A stretch of 5,034 bases of DNA. Origin: Brachyspira pilosicoli. GTDB taxonomy: Bacteria > Spirochaetota > Brachyspiria > Brachyspirales > Brachyspiraceae. Of this stretch, positions 1 through 5,034 are shown piece after piece. Made by a program: the position numbers and the translations under genes. The notes beneath the pieces were generated by a model, which ran no database searches, was not told the origin of the DNA, and saw nothing but the letters and a program-made list of their open reading frames with translations. Position 1 is the stretch's first letter. Every line of letters starts with the position of its first letter. The stretch is from assembly GCF_019402445.1 (NCBI RefSeq), contig NZ_SRZM01000234.1:1-5034 (forward strand), in the 5' to 3' direction.

Positions 1-46
1 ATATTTCTCTTTCTAATTAAAATAAAATTAATCATGATGCTTATAT

Positions 47-52
47 AGGAGG
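47..52 (+). promoter_or_regulatory. Ribosome binding site of the cyclophilin-like gene
   Basis: A perfect AGGAGG lies 7 bases before the ATG at 60 and fixes that start. The rest of positions 1-59 is AT-rich. All three forward frames run into stops there (TAA at 14-16 and 16-18, TAG at 46-48), so the tail of an upstream gene cannot be confirmed. No convincing promoter is visible in this short stretch. Confidence 0.75.
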
Positions 53-59
53 CTAGAAT

Positions 60-482
60 ATGAGAAAAATTATTATAACTTTTTTTATAGGATTATTCAC
101 TATGAATGCATTTGCTCAAAACACAAGAATAAAATTAACTTTTGAAGGCAATGAAATATATGCTCTAATTAATAATTCAAAAGCAGGAAATGATTTTTTA
201 TCTCTTCTTCCTTTAAACGTTAAAGCAGAAGATTTTAACAGCACAGAAAAAATATTTTATTTAAGCAAAAAACTAAATATAGAAGATGAACCAGACGGCA
301 TAAACCCTAAAGCAGGCGATATCACCTATTATGCTCCTTGGGGAAACATTGCTATATTTTATAAAGATTTTAGATACTCAAATAATTTAATTTATTTAGG
401 CAAGTTTGAAAATACTTCAGATATAGAAAAACTTTCAAATATAAAAGGTAATTTTGATATACGCATTGAAAGGGTTAATTAA
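60..482 (+). CDS. Secreted cyclophilin-like fold protein
   Basis: This 140-residue protein begins with a typical Sec signal peptide: basic RK at 2-3, a hydrophobic stretch at about 4-18 and an AFA|QN signal peptidase I site after Ala19. The mature part of about 120 residues resembles the small bacterial cyclophilin-like fold family (Cyclophilin_like2 type). The best evidence is the central block at about 83-103, which contains GDITYYAPWGN followed by IAIFYKD, and the later LIYLGKFE at 110-117. Family members share the beta-barrel of cyclophilins but generally lack a demonstrated prolyl isomerase activity, and their ligand is unknown. The start at 60 is supported by AGGAGG. It is the first gene of a run of four, 35 bases ahead of the acetyltransferase. 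Similar proteins often lie near flavodoxins and aldo/keto reductases in gut bacteria (from memory). Export is predicted confidently; the function is not known. Confidence 0.8.
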   Translation: MRKIIITFFIGLFTMNAFAQNTRIKLTFEGNEIYALINNSKAGNDFLSLLPLNVKAEDFNSTEKIFYLSKKLNIEDEPDGINPKAGDITYYAPWGNIAIFYKDFRYSNNLIYLGKFENTSDIEKLSNIKGNFDIRIERVN

Positions 483-517
483 ATGAATTGAAAAAATAAA
501 AAGGAGAATAATAACTT

Positions 518-1075
518 ATGAACGTTAAAGAGTTTTTAGAAAATTATAAAAATGGAAAAGAGATAAATATGTTTTCTGAAGAGTTTCAGATTATATATAA
601 CAAAATGCAAGAGACAGAAAAATTATTATGGCAGTATAACAACACTTTTCAAAGCTACAAAAATAACAGAGATATATTAAACAAAATATTTGAAACTAAT
701 TTAGATGAATCTGTAATTATAATGCCAAGCTTTCATATAGATATAGGAAATGTTGAGTTTGGAAAGAATGTATTTATAAATAAGAATTGCACCATTATGG
801 ATATTGGAGGCGTAGTTATAGAAGACAATGTACAGATAGCACATAATGTAAGCATAATAACACCAAATCATGATTTTAATAATAGAAATACATTGATTCC
901 AAAGCGAATAACAATAAATAAAAATGTATGGATAGGAACAGCTGCTATTATACTTCCTGGTGTAACTATAGGAGAAAACTCGATAGTTGCTGCTGGTGCT
1001 GTTGTAAATAAGGACGTGCCAAGTGGTACTATAGTTGGAGGTAATCCTGCCAAAGTTATAAAAGAAATAAAATAA
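518..1075 (+). CDS. Maltose/galactoside-type sugar O-acetyltransferase
   Basis: This 185-residue protein belongs to the LacA/Maa family, which transfers acetyl from acetyl-CoA to a sugar hydroxyl. Residues 1 to about 60 form the helical N-terminal Mac-type region, including the LLWQYNNT segment equivalent to the family's LxxEYN motif. Residues of about 65-180 form the left-handed beta-helix made of hexapeptide repeats, such as VEFGKN, VVIEDN, ITINKN, VWIGTA and VTIGEN. The likely catalytic histidine is His118 in ITPNHD. The C-terminal GGNPAKVIKEI block is the family's usual ending. The length is normal and nothing is broken. The start has AAGGAG at 501-506 with an 11-base spacer. There is no signal peptide, so the enzyme should be cytoplasmic and probably trimeric like its relatives. 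The sugar or other acceptor cannot be read from the sequence. It lies between the cyclophilin-like gene and the reductase in a probable operon. Confidence 0.9.
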   Translation: MNVKEFLENYKNGKEINMFSEEFQIIYNKMQETEKLLWQYNNTFQSYKNNRDILNKIFETNLDESVIIMPSFHIDIGNVEFGKNVFINKNCTIMDIGGVVIEDNVQIAHNVSIITPNHDFNNRNTLIPKRITINKNVWIGTAAIILPGVTIGENSIVAAGAVVNKDVPSGTIVGGNPAKVIKEIK

Positions 1076-1109
1076 TAACACAATAATATTTATAAAAAAC
1101 GGAGACATT

Positions 1110-1955
1110 ATGAATTGTATAAAGTTAAATAATAATGTTGAAATGCCTATTCTAGGATTTGGAGTATACAGAATAGAAGATTATGAAGAATGCAAAAAAG
1201 CAGTACTAAATGCCATTGAAGCAGGATACAGACATATAGACACAGCATCAATATATCTTAATGAAAAAGCTGTCGGAGATGCCATAAAAGAAAGCGGAAT
1301 CAACAGAAAAGAAATGTTTATCACTACCAAATTATGGATACAAGATGCAGATTATGATAAGGCAAAGAAAGCATTTCAAATGTCTATGGAAAAATTAGGA
1401 TTGGATTATTTAGATTTATATTTACTTCATATGCCTTTTGGTAATTATTATGCAGCTTGGAAGGCAATGGAAGAATTGTATGAAGCAGGACACATAAGGG
1501 CTATAGGCTGCTGCAACTTTTATAAAGATAGATTAATTGATTTTGCAGCACATAGTAAAATAATGCCTACAATTAATCAGATAGAAACTCATCCATTTTT
1601 TCAAAGATGGGAAGAGCAAAACTTAATGAAAGAATATAATATTACATTAGAATCTTGGGGACCTTTAGCAGAAGGAAAAAATAATATTTTCAATAACGAA
1701 ATATTAAAAAGTATAGGTAAAAAATACAATAAAACTGCAGCTCAAGTTATTTTAAGGTGGCTTACTCAAAGAAATATACCTATTATTCCAAAGAGCGTAA
1801 ACAAAGAAAGAATAATAGAAAACTCTAAAATATTCGATTTCACATTAGATGATAATGACATGAATATTATAAAAACTTTGGATAATAATAAAAACATAAT
1901 ATTTCTTAATGATGATGCTGACTTTATAAAGCAATTATTAAAATTGAAATATTAA
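1110..1955 (+). CDS. Aldo/keto reductase, AKR5-like (2,5-diketogluconate reductase type), copy 1
   Basis: This is a complete 281-residue NADPH-dependent carbonyl reductase with a (beta/alpha)8 barrel. The catalytic tetrad is visible as Asp44 and Tyr49 (HIDTASIY), Lys74 (ITTKLW) and His107 (LLHMPFGNYY). The nicotinamide-side motif is IGCCNF (132-137), followed by NQIE (156-159). The 2'-phosphate binding region is IIPKSV (225-230) with Arg234 and Asn238, which supports NADPH over NADH. LHMPFGNYYAAW fits the AKR5 branch, whose members reduce diketogluconate, methylglyoxal and other aldehydes; the real substrate is unknown. No signal peptide is present, so it is cytoplasmic. The start follows CGGAG at 1100-1104. 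It lies 34 bases after the acetyltransferase and 19 bases before the CMD gene. A second copy begins at 4797. The usual GVSN is GCCN here, which puts Cys135 where Ser normally contacts the nicotinamide. Confidence 0.93.
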   Translation: MNCIKLNNNVEMPILGFGVYRIEDYEECKKAVLNAIEAGYRHIDTASIYLNEKAVGDAIKESGINRKEMFITTKLWIQDADYDKAKKAFQMSMEKLGLDYLDLYLLHMPFGNYYAAWKAMEELYEAGHIRAIGCCNFYKDRLIDFAAHSKIMPTINQIETHPFFQRWEEQNLMKEYNITLESWGPLAEGKNNIFNNEILKSIGKKYNKTAAQVILRWLTQRNIPIIPKSVNKERIIENSKIFDFTLDDNDMNIIKTLDNNKNIIFLNDDADFIKQLLKLKY

Positions 1956-1974
1956 AAATTAAGGAGATTATTAA

Positions 1975-2811
1975 ATGAAAAAAACATTAAAAATTATTTT
2001 ATCTTTATCTATTCTAGTAATAGTATTTTCATGCATAGCAAATTCACAAAATAAAGGAGGAAATTTAACTATGACAGAAAAAGCAAAAACTAAATATAAT
2101 GAATTACTAAAAAGAGATGCAAGCCTAACTAAACCTAATGATCCAGATTTAGAAAGTATATTTAATAATTTCTTATATGGAGAAGTTTATAATCACGGCA
2201 CATTGGAGCCTAAATTAAGAGAGCTTGTAACATTAGTTTCTTTAACAGCATCACAAGGCACTGATATGATAAAACCTCATGTAGAAACAGCTTTGAATGT
2301 TGGAGTTAGTCCTATAGAGATAAAAGAAGCATTATATCAATGTTCGCCTTATGTTGGATTTCCGAGGGTGTTTGCTGCATTAGAAAAAGCAAATGAAGTA
2401 TTTAAAGAAAAAAATATTTCACTTCCTATAGAATCTCAATCAACAGTTACAGAAAGTACAAGATTCGATAAGGGATTGGAAACACAGGTAAGCATATTTG
2501 GAGATGCGATACTTGCTGCACATTCAAATGCTGCACCTAATCAGAAGCATATACAGAATTTTTTATCGGCTAATTGTTTTGGAGATTTTTACACAAGAAA
2601 AGGTTTAGACTTAAAAACTAGAGAGTTATTAACATTTATAATGATAATATCTTTAGGCGGAGCAGAACCTCAAGCTATAGCACATGCGAATGCTAATATT
2701 AAGATGGGCAACAGTAAAGATATGATGCTTGAAGCAGTAACACAATGTTTGCCTTATATAGGCTACCCAAGAACCTTAAACGCCATAACAATAATTAATA
2801 ATATAGAATAA
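1975..2811 (+). CDS. Carboxymuconolactone decarboxylase family lipoprotein with two CMD domains
   Basis: This 278-residue protein has a lipoprotein signal (KK at 2-3, hydrophobic about 5-18, lipobox VFS|C with Cys20), so the full form should be anchored in the envelope. Two CMD domains follow, at about 76-140 and 210-275. They are clear internal repeats: LEPKLRELVTL matches LDLKTRELLTF, and QCSPYVGFPR matches QCLPYIGYPR. His102 and His237 occupy equivalent places. The CxxC of AhpD-type peroxidases is absent from both domains, so AhpD-like peroxidase chemistry is unlikely. Related two-domain proteins are usually annotated gamma-carboxymuconolactone decarboxylase, but real substrates are rarely known. 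The start at 1975 has AAGGAG at 1961-1966. A second in-frame start at 2071 (Met33) has an even stronger site and would give a 246-residue cytoplasmic form. It is probably the last gene of the first operon. Confidence 0.88.
   Translation: MKKTLKIILSLSILVIVFSCIANSQNKGGNLTMTEKAKTKYNELLKRDASLTKPNDPDLESIFNNFLYGEVYNHGTLEPKLRELVTLVSLTASQGTDMIKPHVETALNVGVSPIEIKEALYQCSPYVGFPRVFAALEKANEVFKEKNISLPIESQSTVTESTRFDKGLETQVSIFGDAILAAHSNAAPNQKHIQNFLSANCFGDFYTRKGLDLKTRELLTFIMIISLGGAEPQAIAHANANIKMGNSKDMMLEAVTQCLPYIGYPRTLNAITIINNIE
2053..2060 (+). promoter_or_regulatory. Strong internal ribosome binding site for a shorter CMD protein
   Basis: AAAGGAGG lies inside the CMD gene, 10 bases before an in-frame ATG at 2071 (Met33, MTEKAKTKYN). 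It pairs with the 16S anti-Shine-Dalgarno at eight positions, more than the AAGGAG of the annotated start at 1975. In the reading frame it encodes the Lys-Gly-Gly of the linker just after the lipobox. Either the gene makes both a lipoprotein and a soluble form, or a signal sequence was added upstream of an older start. Use of this site is inferred. Confidence 0.55.
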
Positions 2812-2841
2812 TTATTAATATGGTATTTGCTTTATAATTGG

Positions 2842-2862
2842 TGATAATAATATTTGTTATCA
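2842..2862. promoter_or_regulatory. Fur-box-like palindrome
   Basis: The 19 bases GATAATAATATTTGTTATC (2843-2861) match the classical Fur consensus GATAATGATAATCATTATC at 15 positions. With one flanking base on each side, the outer heptamers TGATAAT and GTTATCA have the 7-7-7 layout of overlapping Fur sites. A possible weak promoter overlaps it (TTGTTA at 2854-2859, AATAAT at 2876-2881, 16-base spacer). The next gene is a flavodoxin, a common iron-regulated type. In RNA the same bases could form a 9-bp stem (UGAUAAUAA with UUGUUAUCA, loop UAU). The AT-rich background raises the risk of chance similarity. Confidence 0.4.
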
Positions 2863-2891
2863 TTGGAGATATTGTAATAATAAATGCAGTC

Positions 2892-2926
2892 TTTTTGGTT
2901 CTTTGTGCCAACAAAAGAACTGGGGA
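2892..2926 (+). other. Hairpin with GCCA loop and U-G wobble base
   Basis: GTTCTTTGT (2898-2906) pairs with ACAAAAGAAC (2911-2920) with one bulged A at 2916, leaving the tetraloop GCCA at 2907-2910. Outward, the TTTTTG run at 2892-2897 pairs with TGGGGA at 2921-2926, mainly by U-G wobbles, giving about 15 bp in + strand RNA. The wobbles would become A-C mismatches on the other strand, so the full structure is specific to + strand RNA. No U tract follows, so it is not a standard terminator. It could be a leader RNA structure of the flavodoxin transcript, an mRNA-end structure of the upstream operon, or a dispersed repeat. Confidence 0.4.
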
Positions 2927-2985
2927 ATTATAAATTATTGTAAATATTTATTATTTAGTTTAAAACAAGTCTATTAATCATACTC

Positions 2986-2991
2986 TATAAT
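2986..2991 (+). promoter_or_regulatory. Possible -10 element for the flavodoxin gene
   Basis: A perfect TATAAT lies 83 bases before the flavodoxin start. The matching -35 region is poor: AAACAA at 2963-2968 with a 17-base spacer, or TTTAAA at 2959-2964 with a 21-base spacer. In such AT-rich DNA a lone TATAAT is weak evidence. It is listed because the 262-base gap (2812-3073) must hold any promoter for a second transcript. The remainder of the gap is plain AT-rich sequence with no open frame of note. Confidence 0.3.
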
Positions 2992-3060
2992 AAAAATATA
3001 ATGAAAAATGCAAGATAGGTGTATATTAAAAAAAATAAAACTTTATTTGATAGTAGATTA

Positions 3061-3066
3061 AGGAGG
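3061..3066 (+). promoter_or_regulatory. Ribosome binding site of the flavodoxin gene
   Basis: AGGAGG, within TTAAGGAGG, sits 7 bases before the ATG at 3074. It supports that start, and therefore the signal peptide, over the internal Met codons at residues 8 and 10. Confidence 0.75.
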
Positions 3067-3073
3067 AACAAAA

Positions 3074-3631
3074 ATGAAAAAAATAATTAAAATAATGTTA
3101 ATGTCATTGCTTATTTCAAGTACATTATTAGTTGGAGGCTTAAACGCTCAAAGCTCAAAAACTTTAATAGTATATTTCTCTTGGGGCGGAAATACCAGAA
3201 CCGCTGCCAATATGATTAAAAACCTCACTCAAGCAGATATGTTTGAAATAAAAACCGTTGAACCATATCCAAGTTCTTATAATGATACTGTAAATCAGGC
3301 AAGAAAAGAACAAAATGATGATTTTTTACCAAAGTTAAGTGCTAATATAAATAATTTGTCAAGCTACGACACTATAATATTATGTTACCCTAATTGGTGG
3401 GGCACTATTCCTCAGGCAGTAAAACAATTATTATTAACTCATGATTTCAGCGCTAAAAAAATTGCTCCTTTATGTACTCATGGCGGAAGCAGAATGGGAA
3501 GAAGCGTTACTGATATAACTTCATTATGTCCTAATTCAACTATATTAGAGGGTTTGAGTATATATGGAAGAAGCGTTAATAGTTCAGAAAATAATATAAA
3601 AACATGGCTTCAAAATATTAATATACTATAA
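3074..3631 (+). CDS. Exported flavodoxin (Flavodoxin_4-like)
   Basis: This 185-residue protein has a Sec signal peptide (KK at 2-3, hydrophobic core about 8-22, likely cleavage LNA|Q after Ala25) followed by a flavodoxin-like domain at about 29-183. The first strand LIVYFSW leads into the FMN phosphate loop SWGGNTR (36-42), a variant of the usual S/T-x-T-G-N-T. The second FMN loop is CYPNWWGTIPQ (104-114), where the tryptophans are expected to stack on the flavin ring. The third is CTHGGSRMGRS (134-144). The mature length of about 160 residues is normal. Flavodoxins usually carry electrons in the cytoplasm, so the signal peptide is the striking point. It implies a periplasmic flavoprotein or quinone-reductase-like role. 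FMN would have to be supplied outside the membrane or the folded protein exported; no twin-arginine motif is present. It may be transcribed from the gap upstream. The flavodoxin call is firm; partner and substrate are unknown. Confidence 0.9.
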   Translation: MKKIIKIMLMSLLISSTLLVGGLNAQSSKTLIVYFSWGGNTRTAANMIKNLTQADMFEIKTVEPYPSSYNDTVNQARKEQNDDFLPKLSANINNLSSYDTIILCYPNWWGTIPQAVKQLLLTHDFSAKKIAPLCTHGGSRMGRSVTDITSLCPNSTILEGLSIYGRSVNSSENNIKTWLQNINIL

Positions 3632-3635
3632 AACT

Positions 3636-3686
3636 TTTATATTTACTTACTGCTTATTATAATTAATAGGCAGTAGTAAATAAAAA
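3636..3686. terminator. Long bulged hairpin between flavodoxin and hydrolase genes
   Basis: ATTTAC-T-TACTGC-TTATTA (3641-3659) pairs with TAATAG-GCAGTA-GTAAAT (3664-3681) around the loop TAAT. This gives 18 pairs with one bulged T at 3647 and one U-G pair. Beyond one more T-A pair and an A/A mismatch, TTTT at 3635-3638 can pair with AAAA at 3683-3686. It starts 4-10 bases after the flavodoxin stop. It is the most stable-looking hairpin noticed, but the + strand is followed by AT-mixed sequence and not by a clean T run. Transcription termination is therefore only one option; mRNA 3'-end protection or partial attenuation of the downstream genes are others. Confidence 0.45.
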
Positions 3687-3705
3687 ATATTTTAAGGATT
3701 ATATA

Positions 3706-4773
3706 ATGAAAAAATTCTTATTAGTGTTTTCAATAATATTATTAAGCATATCATGCAATAATTCTAATGATACGCAAAATAAAATTATTATAGATAAACA
3801 AGGAAGTTTCACATTTGGTGGTAAAGTGTTATCTGCAAATGGAGAATTTGAAAAAGATACTTTATTTCCAAGTTCAAACGGACAAACTTATCATAGCGAC
3901 CATGGATATGCATTTTATCAAATACCTGTTAATTCTAAAAAGTACCCTATAGTATTTTTGCATGGAGGAGGACAATCTGCTAAAAGCTTTGAAACTACTC
4001 CAGACGGAAGAGAAGGTTTTCAAAATATTTTCTTAAAAAAAGGATATAGCGTATATTTGGTAGATCAGCCAAGGAGAGGAAGAGCTGGAAGAAGTTCTGT
4101 AGCTATAACTATTAATCCTACTCCTGATGAACAATCTTTATTTAATTGGTTTAGAATAGGTTCTTGGCCTCATTTTTTTGACAATGTGCAATTTAAAAAT
4201 GATGAAGAAACTTTAACTCAATACTTTCAGCAAGTTACTCCTAATACTGGTAATTTTGATGAGGAAGTAGTATCTGATAGTTTATCTGCATTATTTGATA
4301 GAATAGGAGAAGGAATTTTACTAGCACATTCTCAAGGAGCTGGTCCTGCATTTTTTACAGCAATAAAAAATAAAAATGTTGAGGCATTAGTATTGTATGA
4401 GCCTGGCGGATGCAGTTTGCCTTTTCCTGAAAATGCTTCTCCTACTAATATTACTATGCCCGCATATTTTCCTATAAAAGAAATATCTGAAGATGATTTC
4501 AAAAAATTAGCAAGCATACCTATAGTAATTTATTATGGGGATAATATACCAAAAGAAAAATCTGATAATCCTTATTTGGAAGAGTGGAGATTGAGAGTAG
4601 AGTTAATAAAAAAATGGGAAGAAACTTTAAAATCTTATAATGCTGATGTAGATGTTGTAATTCTTCCAGAAATTGGAATATATGGAAATACTCATTTTCC
4701 TTTTTCAGATTTAAACAATTTAGAAATAGCAGACTTACTTGAAAAATACTTAAAAGAAAAAAAATTAGAATAA
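3706..4773 (+). CDS. Alpha/beta hydrolase lipoprotein (esterase-like)
   Basis: This 355-residue protein has a lipoprotein signal (KK at 2-3, hydrophobic 4-14, lipobox SIS|C with Cys17), so it is probably membrane-anchored and faces outside the cytoplasm. The alpha/beta hydrolase core starts at about residue 80. IVFLHGGGQSAKSF (82-95) is the oxyanion-hole loop, and VYLVDQPRRGRAGRS (116-130) follows the next strand. The nucleophile elbow is AHSQGAG with Ser209; Ala207 replaces the usual first Gly of GxSxG. Glu232 in LVLYEPGG and His330 in GNTHFPF are the best candidates for the other triad members. A Ser-Glu-His arrangement and the HGGG loop recall bacterial esterase 713 (from memory). Residues of about 140-200 form a lid-like insertion. 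AAGGA at 3694-3698 precedes the start. The gene lies 23 bases ahead of the second reductase and is probably cotranscribed with it. Substrate unknown. Confidence 0.85.
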   Translation: MKKFLLVFSIILLSISCNNSNDTQNKIIIDKQGSFTFGGKVLSANGEFEKDTLFPSSNGQTYHSDHGYAFYQIPVNSKKYPIVFLHGGGQSAKSFETTPDGREGFQNIFLKKGYSVYLVDQPRRGRAGRSSVAITINPTPDEQSLFNWFRIGSWPHFFDNVQFKNDEETLTQYFQQVTPNTGNFDEEVVSDSLSALFDRIGEGILLAHSQGAGPAFFTAIKNKNVEALVLYEPGGCSLPFPENASPTNITMPAYFPIKEISEDDFKKLASIPIVIYYGDNIPKEKSDNPYLEEWRLRVELIKKWEETLKSYNADVDVVILPEIGIYGNTHFPFSDLNNLEIADLLEKYLKEKKLE

Positions 4774-4796
4774 AATAATATTAAAAGGATTTATAA

Positions 4797-5034
<238 letters not shown>

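Noticed and set aside
31..38. Palindrome ATCATGAT upstream of the first gene
   Set aside because: Eight bases is too short to stand out, and no repeat or promoter context supports an operator.
868..1083. Second reverse-strand open frame in the same region
   Set aside because: It is a shadow of the acetyltransferase 3' half. Its hydrophobic look comes from reading the repeat codons backwards, and it matches no known family.
701..1108. Open frame on the reverse strand opposite the acetyltransferase
   Set aside because: It lies antisense to a clear hexapeptide-repeat enzyme. Its translation is extremely rich in Tyr, Ile and Ser, as expected from the reverse complement of AT-rich coding DNA.
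3028..3035. Run of eight A bases as a possible phase-variable tract ahead of flavodoxin
   Set aside because: It is not in a coding frame and not in the spacer of the best promoter candidate. Such runs are expected in DNA this AT-rich.
3658..3663. TATAAT as a promoter for the hydrolase gene
   Set aside because: It lies across the loop of a long hairpin, and no TTGACA-like sequence occurs about 17 bases upstream, where TTTTAT is found.
4332..4517. Reverse-strand 61-residue open frame inside the hydrolase gene
   Set aside because: It lies opposite the nucleophile-elbow region of a confident gene and has no family resemblance.

Overview
The window is very AT-rich (clearly below 35% GC by eye). 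All its genes lie on the + strand, have purine-rich Shine-Dalgarno sites and use AT-ending codons. Two proteins carry spirochaete-style lipoboxes (VFSC and SISC). The overall look fits an anaerobic, host-associated bacterium. My best guess is Brachyspira, from composition and protein style; a low-GC Firmicute or Fusobacterium cannot be excluded. There are no tRNA or rRNA genes, CRISPR arrays or insertion sequences.

Layout: positions 60-2811 hold four tightly spaced genes that look like one operon. They are a secreted cyclophilin-like-fold protein, a maltose/galactoside-type O-acetyltransferase, an AKR5-like aldo/keto reductase and a lipoprotein with two carboxymuconolactone decarboxylase (CMD) domains. 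A 262-base gap (2812-3073) follows. It contains a palindrome close to the classical Fur box, a wobble-rich hairpin and a good -10 hexamer. Next come an exported flavodoxin (3074-3631), a gap with a long bulged hairpin, a lipoprotein alpha/beta hydrolase (3706-4773), and the first 79 codons of a second aldo/keto reductase (4797 to the window end). The second reductase is about 80% identical to the first over the visible part.

Together the genes look like a small-molecule redox/detoxification neighbourhood split across the membrane. Two reductases and an acetyltransferase have no export signal and should be cytoplasmic. The cyclophilin-like protein, CMD protein, flavodoxin and hydrolase all have Sec or lipoprotein signals. 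No substrate can be read from the sequence. The points most worth a second look are a strong internal ribosome-binding site in the CMD gene that would make a cytoplasmic form, the Fur-like palindrome ahead of the exported flavodoxin, and the two reductase copies 3,687 bases apart.
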